Below, piece by piece: positions 25,385 to 33,414 of a DNA stretch of 64,000 nt. The stretch lies in contig DASXLI010000055.1 of assembly GCA_036496285.1 (NCBI GenBank), positions 1 to 64,000 of the forward strand, in the 5' to 3' direction. The first letter of the stretch is position 1, and each line of letters starts with the position of its first letter. Both the position numbers and the translations under genes were made by a program. This stretch comes from DP-19 sp036496285 (GTDB taxonomy: Bacteria > Desulfobacterota > Binatia > UTPRO1). The notes under the pieces were generated by a model. That model searched no databases. It worked only from the letters and a program-made list of their open reading frames with translations, and had not been told where the DNA came from.

Positions 25385-26268
25385 GGCTCATCGACCCGCA
25401 CATCCACATGACGTCGCGCACGACCGACGACTACCAGGCGATGGCCGCCGCCGGCATCGTCGCGGTCGTCGAGCCGGCGTTCTGGATCGGCCAGCCGCGC
25501 ACCCACGTCGGCACCTTCGAGGACGGCTTCGCATCGCTCGTCGGCTGGGAGCGCTTCCGGGCGTCGCAGTTCGGCATCCGCCACTTCTGCACCCTGGCGC
25601 TGAACCCGAAGGAGGCCAACGACCCCTCGCTCGTCGAGGGGGTGCTCGCGCTCCTGCCGCGTTGGCTCGAGAAGGAGAGCGTGGTGGCGGTCGGCGAGGT
25701 CGGCTTCGACGACCAGACGCAAGAGGAGGAGCACGTCTTCGCGCGCCAGCTCGAGCTCGCGCGCGCCCACGATCTGCCGGTCCTGGTGCACACGCCCCAT
25801 CGCGACAAGAAGCGCGGCACCGAGCGCAGCCTCGCCCTGGTACGCGAGGCGGGCTTCCCCGAGGAGCGCGTGCTGATCGACCACAACAACGAGGAGACGC
25901 TGCCCCTCGTCCTCGCGACCGGCTGCTGGGCGGCGCACTCGATCTATCCCGACACCAAGATGGACGAGGAGCGCATGGTGGCGCTCGTGCAGCGTTACGG
26001 CGCCGAGCGCATCATCATCAACAGCGCCGCCGACTGGGGCATCTCCGATCCGTTGAAGGTGCCGAAGACCGCCGCGTTGATGCGCGAGCGCGGCATCGAC
26101 GAGGCGACGATCGAGACCGTCGTCTGGCGCAATCCGCTGGCGTTCTTCGCGCAGTCGGGCCGGCTCGACGCGGCCGCGCTCGAGGCCGAGCCCGCGATCG
26201 ACCAGCGGGAGCTCTACGAGGGGAACTCGGTGCTGCGCGCCGGCCGCACGCCGCTGGTGCGGCGGTGA
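25381..26268 (+). CDS. eboB: EboB, TatD-family metal-dependent hydrolase
   Basis: A 295-aa TIM-barrel hydrolase of the TatD group as found in ebo clusters. Metal ligands are suggested by DPHIHMTSRT at residues 5-14, GEVGFD in the middle, LVHTPHRDKK, LIDHNNEE and NSAADWGISDP near the C-terminus. Its GTG start at 25381 overlaps the eboA stop, and the motif DPHIH directly at the N-terminus supports this start. It would act on a phosphoester or amide bond of the ebo metabolite in the cytoplasm; the substrate is not known. EboF follows after 28 bases. Confidence 0.88.
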   Translation: MRLIDPHIHMTSRTTDDYQAMAAAGIVAVVEPAFWIGQPRTHVGTFEDGFASLVGWERFRASQFGIRHFCTLALNPKEANDPSLVEGVLALLPRWLEKESVVAVGEVGFDDQTQEEEHVFARQLELARAHDLPVLVHTPHRDKKRGTERSLALVREAGFPEERVLIDHNNEETLPLVLATGCWAAHSIYPDTKMDEERMVALVQRYGAERIIINSAADWGISDPLKVPKTAALMRERGIDEATIETVVWRNPLAFFAQSGRLDAAALEAEPAIDQRELYEGNSVLRAGRTPLVRR

Positions 26269-26296
26269 CGACGGCGTCGCGCGACGGACACGCGCG

Positions 26297-27676
26297 GTGA
26301 GCATGCAGCGGACCGTGGTGGTGAACGTGGTCGGGCTCGACGCCGCCCTGCTCGGCGAGCACACGCCGCACCTCGCGGCGCTGGCGCGCGAGGGCGGGGT
26401 GCGTCCGCTCGAGACGGTCGTGCCGGCGGTGACCTGCACCGCGCAGGCGAGCTTCCTGACCGGCACCATGCCGCGCGAGCACGGCTGCGTCGCCAACGGC
26501 TGGTACTTCCGCGATCTTGCCGAGGTGTGGCTGTGGCGCCAGTCGAACCACCTGGTCGGCGGCGAGAAGCTGTGGGAGGCGGCGCGCCGGCAGGATCCGT
26601 CGTTCACCTGCGCCAACCTCTTCTGGTGGTACAACATGTACAGCTCGGTGGATCACGCGGTCACACCGCGGCCGATCTACCTCGCCGACGGACTGAAGCT
26701 CCCCGACTTCTACACCGAGCCGTCCGAGTTGCACGGTGAGCTGCGCCAGCGCCTCGGCGACTTCCCGCTCTTCCACTTCTGGGGCCCGAACGCCGACATC
26801 CGCTCGAGCCGCTGGATCGCCGACGCCGCCCGCTACGTCTACGACACGCGGAAGCCGACGCTCACGCTCGTCTACCTGCCACACCTCGACTACAACCTGC
26901 AGCGCCTCGGCCCCGGCGACCCCGCGATTGCGGCCGACCTGCGCGCGATCGACGACGTCGCCGGCGAGCTGATCGCGCACGTGCGCGCCGACGGCGCACG
27001 CGTCGTCGTGCTGTCGGAGTACGCGATCGGGCCGGTGCGCGGCGTCGTCCACGTGAATCGCGCGCTGCGCGAGGCGGGTCTGGTGCGGGTGCGCGAGGAG
27101 CTCGGGCTCGAGAAGCTCGACGCGGGCGCGTCGGAGGCGTTCGCGGTCGCAGATCATCAAGTGGCGCACGTCTACGTGAAGCGGCGCGAGCGGATCGGTG
27201 AGGTGCGCGCGCTGCTCGCGCGGCTCCCCGGCGTCGCGCAGGTGCTCGACGACGAGGGCAAGCGCGCGCTCGGCCTCGATCACGAGCGCTCCGGCGAGCT
27301 CGTCGCGCTCGCCGCCGACGACCATTGGTTCGCCTACTACTACTGGCTCGACGACGCGCGCGCTCCCGAATGGGCGCGCACCGTCGACATCCATCGCAAG
27401 CCCGGCTACGACCCGGCCGAGCTCTTCGTCGATCCCACGCTGACCCTCCCCGCGGCGCAGGTCGGCTGGCGCCTCGCGAAGAAGATGCTCGGCTTCCGCA
27501 TGCTGATGGACGTGATCGGCCTCGATCCGTCGCTGGTACGGGGATCGCACGGCGCCCGTACGACCGGCCCGGTGCTGCTCTCGAGCGAGCCGACCTTGCT
27601 GCCCGGCGAGGGCGCCGTGCACGCCACGCAGGTGAAGGGACTGATCCTGCGCCACCTCGGGCTCGCGGCCTCGTGA
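26297..27676 (+). CDS. eboF: EboF, nucleotide pyrophosphatase/phosphodiesterase family protein
   Basis: The 459-aa product has the alkaline phosphatase superfamily fold of nucleotide pyrophosphatases. NVVGLDAALL gives the first metal Asp, VVPAVTCTAQASFLTGT the nucleophilic Thr (about T46/T48), followed by PREHGCVANGWYFR. YLPHLDYNLQRLGP gives an Asp/His pair; VVLSEYAIGPV replaces the common SDHG with SEYA as in other EboF-like proteins. ADHQVAHVYV and RGSHG close the metal site. No signal peptide is present. GTG at 26297 and ATG at 26303 are both possible starts. Its stop overlaps the first GT87 gene by GTGA, which binds the glycosyltransferases to the ebo arm. Confidence 0.85.
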   Translation: MSMQRTVVVNVVGLDAALLGEHTPHLAALAREGGVRPLETVVPAVTCTAQASFLTGTMPREHGCVANGWYFRDLAEVWLWRQSNHLVGGEKLWEAARRQDPSFTCANLFWWYNMYSSVDHAVTPRPIYLADGLKLPDFYTEPSELHGELRQRLGDFPLFHFWGPNADIRSSRWIADAARYVYDTRKPTLTLVYLPHLDYNLQRLGPGDPAIAADLRAIDDVAGELIAHVRADGARVVVLSEYAIGPVRGVVHVNRALREAGLVRVREELGLEKLDAGASEAFAVADHQVAHVYVKRRERIGEVRALLARLPGVAQVLDDEGKRALGLDHERSGELVALAADDHWFAYYYWLDDARAPEWARTVDIHRKPGYDPAELFVDPTLTLPAAQVGWRLAKKMLGFRMLMDVIGLDPSLVRGSHGARTTGPVLLSSEPTLLPGEGAVHATQVKGLILRHLGLAAS

Positions 27677-28941
27677 GCCCGTCCCGGCTGCGGCAGCGGC
27701 CTCTCGTGCCGGTCGTGCTGTTTCTAATGATCGGCGCCGTGATCGCGCTGCGCACCGCGCGGAACCTGAACGTGCCCGGACACCCCGAGCTTCCGGGCTA
27801 CGGACTGCACGACTTCCGCGACGTGCTCTACTACCCCGCCGTCGCCGTGCTCGACGGGCGGAATCCCTACGACCCGGCCGTCTTCCGCAGCGCCTATCCG
27901 GTGGCGCGGCCGCTCGCGCCGTACGCGCCGACGATGCTGATGCTGCACGTGCCGTTCGCGCTCCTGCCGTTCCCGCTCGCCGAGTGGACGCACTTCGCGA
28001 TGAACCTGACGCTGATGCTCGCGCTCGCGTACCTCGCGCTCGACGCCTGCGGATTGCCGGTCGCGGCGGCCGGCGTGTTCGGTCTCGGCGCGGTGATCCT
28101 GCTCAGCCGGCCGGCGCACATGACGCTCTACATCGGGCAGTCCTCGGCGTATCTGGTCGCCGCGACGTATTGCGCCTTGCTCTTCGCCGAGCGCCGTCCG
28201 GCGCTCGCCGGGGTCGCGCTCGCGATCGCGTGCGCCAAGCCGACGTTCGGCATCCCGCTCTGCGCGGTGCTATTAGTGCGCGGCGACCGCGCCGCGCTCG
28301 TCTGGGGGCTCACGCTCGCTGCCGTGGCGGGCGCCGTCATGGTCGCGGTGCTCGCGCCGGCGGCGGGAGGCCTCGCGCCCCTCGTCGAGTCCATCCGCGA
28401 CAGCTACGCGCGCCTCATGCAGGATCCGTCGGCCAACGCGGCGTCGAGCATCATCCGCGTCGATGCCGTCGCGCTCGTCGGCCGCCTGCTCGGTGGCACG
28501 GTCGGCCCGGCCGCCGAGAGCCTGGCGACGCTGGCGCTCCTCGCCACCGGCACGGCCGCCGTGTGGCGGATCAGCTGCGCGGGCGACGCCGACGCGCGGC
28601 TGCGGTCCGCCTGCGTTGCCTGCGTCACGATCCTCGCCTGCATGTACCACCAGTCGTACGACGGGCTCCTGCTGACGCTGCCGATGCTCGCGCTCGCGAG
28701 CGGCCGGCTCGGGGACGCCCCGGTGACGCGGCTGGTGGCATTCGTCGCCATGTCGGTTCCCGCCCTCAACTACGTGGCGACGGACACGGTCGTCGACGCG
28801 CTCGGCGTGCAAGGCACGGCACGCGCCGTCATCGGCTCGGTGAACGGTGCGGCGCTGCTCGTTGCGTTCGTGGCGGTCACGATGCTCGCCGTCAGCCGGC
28901 GCGGCGTCGCCCGCCCGCTCGTCGCCGACGTGGCCGGGTGA
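27673..28941 (+). CDS. GT87 family (DUF2029) polytopic glycosyltransferase, first copy
   Basis: A 422-aa membrane protein with about ten membrane segments, of the GT87/DUF2029 family that includes mycobacterial polyprenyl-phosphate-mannose-dependent alpha-mannosyltransferases. Family marks are the periplasmic DFRDVLYYPAVAVLDGRNPYDP with its acidic pair near residue 45, PYAPTMLMLHVPFALLPF, FAERRPALAGVALAIACAKPTFGIP and MYHQSYDGLLLTLP. It starts by GTGA overlap with eboF, and its own stop overlaps the second copy in the same way. It would transfer a sugar from a lipid carrier on the outer face of the inner membrane. Acceptor and sugar are unknown. Confidence 0.8.
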   Translation: MSPSRLRQRPLVPVVLFLMIGAVIALRTARNLNVPGHPELPGYGLHDFRDVLYYPAVAVLDGRNPYDPAVFRSAYPVARPLAPYAPTMLMLHVPFALLPFPLAEWTHFAMNLTLMLALAYLALDACGLPVAAAGVFGLGAVILLSRPAHMTLYIGQSSAYLVAATYCALLFAERRPALAGVALAIACAKPTFGIPLCAVLLVRGDRAALVWGLTLAAVAGAVMVAVLAPAAGGLAPLVESIRDSYARLMQDPSANAASSIIRVDAVALVGRLLGGTVGPAAESLATLALLATGTAAVWRISCAGDADARLRSACVACVTILACMYHQSYDGLLLTLPMLALASGRLGDAPVTRLVAFVAMSVPALNYVATDTVVDALGVQGTARAVIGSVNGAALLVAFVAVTMLAVSRRGVARPLVADVAG

Positions 28942-30230
28942 GCGCGGCCGTGCGCGACGATCACGCCGCCGCGGCAGGCAGCCGCCGGACGGCGCTCCTG
29001 CTCGCGCTCATCGTGTTCGCGATCGCCTTCGGTGCGGTGTCGCTGCGCACCTACCGAAACGCGATCGTTCCGGGGCAGCCGGAGCTCGAGCGCTATGGTC
29101 TCCGCGACTTCCGCGACGCCGTGCATTACCCGGCGCGCGCGCTCCTCGACGGCGTCAACCCGTATCGTCCGTCGACGTACCGCGCGCGCTACCCGGTTGG
29201 CTCCAAGTTTCCGCTGTACACGCCGCTCACCCTGTTGGTGCACCTGCCGTTCGGGATGGGGTCGGTGCTCGCCGCCGGCACGGTGCACTACCTCCTGAAC
29301 GTGCTCTGCATGGTGCTGCTCGCGTACCTCAGCCTGCGCGTGTGCGGTGCGCGCCACGACGCGGCGGCGGTGCTCGGTCTCGGGGCGTTCATCCTCGTGT
29401 GCCGGCCGGGCTACACCAACGTCTACACCGGCGAGTGCACCGCATACGTCACGCTCGGGGCGTATCTGGTCCTGGCGTTCGCCGAGGATCGGCCGGTCGT
29501 CGGCGCGCTCGGGGCGGCGCTCGCCTGGGTGAAGCCGACGTTCGGTGCGCCGCTCACCATCCTGCTCCTCGCGCGGCGCGATTGGCGGAACGCGGCGCTG
29601 CGCGGCATCCTGCTGGGCGCGATCGTCTCGCTTCCGGTGCTGCTCGTGCTGCTGCGGGCGGAAGGCGGGGTCGGACCGTTGCTCGGCTCCGTGGTCGAGA
29701 ACTATACGACCAGGAACACCGGGGAGACCTACTCGGGCGCGAGCGTGCTGGCGCTCGACGCGGGCGCGTTCGTCGCGCGCCTGCTCGGCCGCACGCCGGG
29801 AGCGGCGCTCGGCGGTGTCGAGCTCGCGGTCACGCTGCTGATCCTGGGCTTCGGCGTCGGCGCGGTCCTGTGCGCCGGCGAGGATCGCGCGAGCCGCTTC
29901 ACGGCGATCACGATCGCCTGCCTGACCGTGCTGCTTGCCGTGCATCACCAGTCGTACGACGCGATCCTCGTGATCCTTCCGGCGACGGCGCTCGCGACCG
30001 GCCGCTGGTCGCCCCGCCTGCCGCTGCTCGGTGCCGCCACACCCTGGATGCTGTGCGCGCTGCTGCTGGTACCGTTCGTGAACTACGCCGCCTCGTACGC
30101 GTTCGTCGACCGCTGGCATCTGACCGGTTGGTCGTGGCTCGCCGCGACCAACGCGAACGGCGGCGCGCTCCTCTGCGCCCTCGTCTTGACCGGCGCTCTC
30201 GCGTTCGGCGCCGGCGCGGAAACGCGTTAG
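28938..30230 (+). CDS. GT87 family (DUF2029) polytopic glycosyltransferase, second copy
   Basis: A 430-aa paralogue of the preceding gene, clearly from an old tandem duplication: DFRDAVHYPARALLDGVNPYRP aligns with the first copy, as do RYPV, the AWVKPTFGAPL block and HHQSYDAILVILPATALATGRW. About ten membrane segments are predicted. Both acidic residues in the DFRDA loop, expected to be catalytic in GT-C enzymes, are kept, so both copies look active. The GTG start at 28938 overlaps the first copy's stop. It is the last gene of the plus-strand ebo arm; the minus-strand arm ends 55 bases further on. Confidence 0.8.
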   Translation: MSAAVRDDHAAAAGSRRTALLLALIVFAIAFGAVSLRTYRNAIVPGQPELERYGLRDFRDAVHYPARALLDGVNPYRPSTYRARYPVGSKFPLYTPLTLLVHLPFGMGSVLAAGTVHYLLNVLCMVLLAYLSLRVCGARHDAAAVLGLGAFILVCRPGYTNVYTGECTAYVTLGAYLVLAFAEDRPVVGALGAALAWVKPTFGAPLTILLLARRDWRNAALRGILLGAIVSLPVLLVLLRAEGGVGPLLGSVVENYTTRNTGETYSGASVLALDAGAFVARLLGRTPGAALGGVELAVTLLILGFGVGAVLCAGEDRASRFTAITIACLTVLLAVHHQSYDAILVILPATALATGRWSPRLPLLGAATPWMLCALLLVPFVNYAASYAFVDRWHLTGWSWLAATNANGGALLCALVLTGALAFGAGAETR

Positions 30231-30285
30231 GCCGCGCTGCGACGCGAGAGGCCAGCCGGACTGCCCGGTGGGCGCGCGGGAATGC

Positions 30286-31323
30286 CTATGCGCCGAGCCG
30301 GGCCAGCGTGCGTTGGATCTCGTCGAAGTCGGCGGCAGAGATGGTGACGCGGTTTGTCGAGTGGAAGGGCGGGAGCGCGCCGCGGACGGCGGACTCGTCG
30401 ACCTCGACCCCGAACACCTCGCGGCCGACGGCGCCGATCAGCGCCTCGGGCGCGTGGCAGAAGTCCTCGTACTCGACGACGCGGAAGCGCGACGGCCCGA
30501 GCTCGCGCTGCTGCTCGCGCATGCGGCGCTCGTGATAGACGAGCTGCGCGCACACCGCCTCGATCGGGCTCGCCGCGTCCTGGCCGACGACGCGGTGCCG
30601 CGGGTCGGGGACGCCGTACGGTCCCTGGCGCGAGCCCTGGATGACCTCACGCGCGTGCAGGATCGACTGCGCCGCGTACGCGGGCTCGCGGCGGATGTAG
30701 ACGAAATGCGCGGTCGGCAGCGCCCCCGCGATCGTCGACGCGACCGTCGCGATCGCGTTGTTCTTGGTGAGGAGCGGCTTGCCGAGCGCCGTCTCGTACG
30801 CCGCGAAGAACCGCCGCATCTCCTCGGCGGTGTGCGGGTCGAGGGCGGCGGGCGGCGTGTAGCGGTCCTCGCCGAGCCAGCGATCCCACAGGTACAGGCC
30901 GTCATTCTGGTCGGCGAATCCCCGGGTGCGGCCGTAGAAGCTGTGGAACGCGGGCGGGCGCGGGCGCAGCACCGACGCGAACACGCGGTTGGCGACGATC
31001 GGTGCCCGCGGGAAGACGGCGGTCAGGTTGTTGAAGTAGCCGACCGGGAGTTGCGAGCGCAGCACCTGCGAGACGACGGTCGTGCCGCTGCGCGGCGCGC
31101 CGGTGACGATGACGATCGGCAGGTGCGGCGACGTCGCCTGCGCGTAGAGCTTGCGCTCGGAACGCGCGAGCACGCCGTCCAGGGGGGCGGCGAGCGCGGC
31201 GAGGCCCGTCGACAGGATGGCGAAGAGCGCGGCGGGGTCGCGGGACCGGATCAGCCTGGAGACCAGGCCGACGGGGTCCTGGAAGTTTCGTGGGATCAGA
31301 TGCGCCATTGCCGCACGCCTCAT
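30286..31323 (-). CDS. Sulfotransferase family protein
   Basis: A 345-aa enzyme with the PAPS 5'-phosphosulfate-binding loop GAPRSGTT at residues 75-82, preceded by the strand LPIVIVT. Further marks are PLLTKNNAIATV, FVYIRREPAYAAQSILHARE (the 3'-phosphate-binding strand-helix with Arg and Ser) and RFRVVEYEDFCHAPEALI near the C-terminus. It would transfer sulfate from PAPS to a hydroxyl of a lipid, sugar or small molecule. Start 31323 or the in-frame ATG at 31308. It lies 52 bases after eboC on the same strand, as the last gene of the eboD-eboE-eboC arm. Sulfotransferases are not a usual part of ebo clusters, so it hints at the nature of the product here. Confidence 0.82.
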   Translation of the reverse strand: MRRAAMAHLIPRNFQDPVGLVSRLIRSRDPAALFAILSTGLAALAAPLDGVLARSERKLYAQATSPHLPIVIVTGAPRSGTTVVSQVLRSQLPVGYFNNLTAVFPRAPIVANRVFASVLRPRPPAFHSFYGRTRGFADQNDGLYLWDRWLGEDRYTPPAALDPHTAEEMRRFFAAYETALGKPLLTKNNAIATVASTIAGALPTAHFVYIRREPAYAAQSILHAREVIQGSRQGPYGVPDPRHRVVGQDAASPIEAVCAQLVYHERRMREQQRELGPSRFRVVEYEDFCHAPEALIGAVGREVFGVEVDESAVRGALPPFHSTNRVTISAADFDEIQRTLARLGA

Positions 31324-31375
31324 TTCTAGCGTGCGAGGTGGACCGAGTTCCAGCCGCGTAACGCGTCCCGCGACA

Positions 31376-32233
31376 TCACGTGCCGCGGACCCAGCGCTGC
31401 AGCGCGAGCGTCGCGGGCCAGCCGAGCGCGCAGGCGGCGGCCGTCGTTGCGGCGCCTGCGTTGGCGATCGCCAGCGCGTCCACGAGGGCGATGCCGGCGA
31501 TCATGCCGGCGACCGCGCGCGGGAAGCGGTCCGGCGCGGTCCCCCGCAGCAGCCTGACCGCGGCGAGGACGGCGGCGAGGAGCAGCACCCATACGGCCGC
31601 CGCGACGATGCCGCGGTCGAGGGCGCGCCAGCCGAGGAGAAGCGGCGCGGCGAGGAACGCGAGCGGCCACAGGCTCTCGACCCGCGCCAGCTGCTCCTGC
31701 TTGGCGGCATAGGTGAGGCCGATCAGATAGGCGAAGAGGATCGTCGCGCCGGCGACGACCGGCACCGCGAGGGAGCCCGCGACCGCCAGCGCGGCAGTCG
31801 CGTAGACGAGCCAGCGGCACGCGCCCATGAGGATCGGGCTGAGCGGATTCTGCTTGTGCCACAGGTCGTACAGCACGATCATGCCGGCGAGGGCGAGGGC
31901 CGCGACGACCGCCGCCGCGCCGGGCGCACGCGCGGCGATCAGTAGCATCCCCGCCGCGAGAAGCCCGAAGCCGACCGTGAACACCTCCGCGGCGCTGACG
32001 GCGCCGCTCGGGATCGGCCGCTCGGGGCGCTCGCGCGCGTCGATCGCACGGTCGAAGGCGTCGTTCAGGAACATGCCCCCGACGTAGAAGCAGGAGAGCG
32101 CCGCTGCCGTGTACGCGTAGACGAGCGCACCCGGACGGGCGCCCGCCAGGACGATGCCGGCGGCGACGTTCGTCCAGACCGTCGGCAGGTTCGACACCCG
32201 GCCGAGCTGGAGATAGAGGCGCCGCCGGCTCAC
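31376..32233 (-). CDS. eboC: EboC, UbiA-like membrane prenyltransferase
   Basis: A 285-aa UbiA-superfamily protein with about eight membrane segments. The first Asp-rich motif is NDAFDRAIDARE at 57-68 (N-D-x-x-D), followed by RPIPSG; the second is LYDLWHKQNPLSP at about 121-133, reduced from the usual D-x-x-D but like EboC homologues. It would join a polyprenyl chain to an aromatic or sugar-alcohol acceptor in the membrane. The GTG start at 32233 overlaps the eboE stop by GTGA; the long upstream open frame to 33376 is shadow coding. Prenyl donors would come from the MEP pathway, of which ispF is at 10262. Confidence 0.87.
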   Translation of the reverse strand: MSRRRLYLQLGRVSNLPTVWTNVAAGIVLAGARPGALVYAYTAAALSCFYVGGMFLNDAFDRAIDARERPERPIPSGAVSAAEVFTVGFGLLAAGMLLIAARAPGAAAVVAALALAGMIVLYDLWHKQNPLSPILMGACRWLVYATAALAVAGSLAVPVVAGATILFAYLIGLTYAAKQEQLARVESLWPLAFLAAPLLLGWRALDRGIVAAAVWVLLLAAVLAAVRLLRGTAPDRFPRAVAGMIAGIALVDALAIANAGAATTAAACALGWPATLALQRWVRGT

Positions 32234-33414
32234 GGCGCGGTCATCTGGTCGACGACCCAGGTGAGCTCGCGCGCAACCGCGTCGGCGATCGGCTCCGTGC
32301 GGAACTCCTCGGGCAGCACGTCCCAGGTGTAGGTCTCGACCTCGAGGTGCGCGGTCGGCGCGTCGCGGCGGACCAGCGCCAGGAGCTCGCGCACGTAACC
32401 CTGCGTCGAGCGGAAGCGGCCAAGCGCCTCGCGGAAGAGCGGCACGTGGAAGTGGATGCGCCATTCCCGGGTCGCGTCCGGGCGGCGCTCCGCCTCGGCG
32501 AGCGCGGCCGGCAGGTCGGTCCAGCGGAGCAAGCCTCCCGCCGAACGCTCGACGACCTGGTGCAGGTAGACGTCCTCGGCGAAGGCGCGCAGGGCGTCGC
32601 GGTCGACGGCGGAGCCGACCGACGCGGCGAGCCCGGCGCTCACCTGGATCTTCACGACGCGGATGCCGCGCGACCCGAGGGCGGCGAGCGCGGCGGCCGG
32701 GTCCTCGTACTCGACCGCCATGTGGCAGGCGTCGAGGCAGACGCCGACGTGGCGGCGAAGCGCGGCCGCGCTCGCGGACGGACCGAGCCCCGGTACCTGG
32801 CGGCGGAACAGATGATCCTCGAAGAACGCGACCGTCTCGGCGATCGTTTCGAGCTGGCAGCACGGCTCCGGCTCGAGCGCGAGGGCGATGGCGACGCCCT
32901 GGCGCTCGTGCAGGTCGTGCAGGGTGGCGACGTGCGCCGCGATGCGCGCGGCGATCGCGTCGGCGTCGCCGGCGCCGCCGAGCCGCGCCTTGAAGGCGCC
33001 CGGGACGGTCGAGATGCTGCCCTCGCAGCCGCCTGGCACGAGCGCTGCGAGGATGCGCGCGAGGCCGTCGGTATAGGCGAGCCGTTCGTCCTCGAGCCAG
33101 TCGGGCCGGTAGACGTCCTCTTTCACCGGCGTTCCGTGGAAGCGGCCGTAGGGGAAGCCGTTGATGGTGAAGACGTACAGCCCGCTTTCCGCGAGGTAGG
33201 TGCGAAAGGCCGCCAGCTCGTCCGGCGCTGCGAGCGCCGTCGCGGCCGCGCCGGAGAGCCGCAGCCCGACGCCGAACGGCCGGTCCGGCGCGACCCGCGC
33301 CTTCACCGCGCGCACGTGCGTCGCGACGTTCCGCCGCACCTCCGGCCAGGTCTCGCCGGCGTGGATGTTGGTGCAATAGGTGAGGTGCGGGGCGCCGGGC
33401 GCGGCGAGTCTCAT
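32230..33414 (-). CDS. eboE: EboE, metabolite traffic TIM-barrel protein
   Basis: The 394-aa product fits EboE, a xylose-isomerase-like TIM barrel: HLTYCTNIHAGETWPEVRRNV at the N-terminus, FTINGFPYGRFHGTPVKEDVYRPDW, the central ALALEPEPCCQLE (Glu ligand), HVGVCLDACHMAVEYED (Asp/His) and VKIQVSAGLA, then RIHFHVPLF and LEVETYTWDVLP. Those Glu, Asp and His positions resemble the metal site of sugar isomerases. It overlaps eboD (ATGA) and eboC (GTGA), so the three are translationally coupled. The reaction is not known; in studied clusters it is needed for moving a precursor to the periplasm. Confidence 0.87.
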   Translation of the reverse strand: MRLAAPGAPHLTYCTNIHAGETWPEVRRNVATHVRAVKARVAPDRPFGVGLRLSGAAATALAAPDELAAFRTYLAESGLYVFTINGFPYGRFHGTPVKEDVYRPDWLEDERLAYTDGLARILAALVPGGCEGSISTVPGAFKARLGGAGDADAIAARIAAHVATLHDLHERQGVAIALALEPEPCCQLETIAETVAFFEDHLFRRQVPGLGPSASAAALRRHVGVCLDACHMAVEYEDPAAALAALGSRGIRVVKIQVSAGLAASVGSAVDRDALRAFAEDVYLHQVVERSAGGLLRWTDLPAALAEAERRPDATREWRIHFHVPLFREALGRFRSTQGYVRELLALVRRDAPTAHLEVETYTWDVLPEEFRTEPIADAVARELTWVVDQMTAP

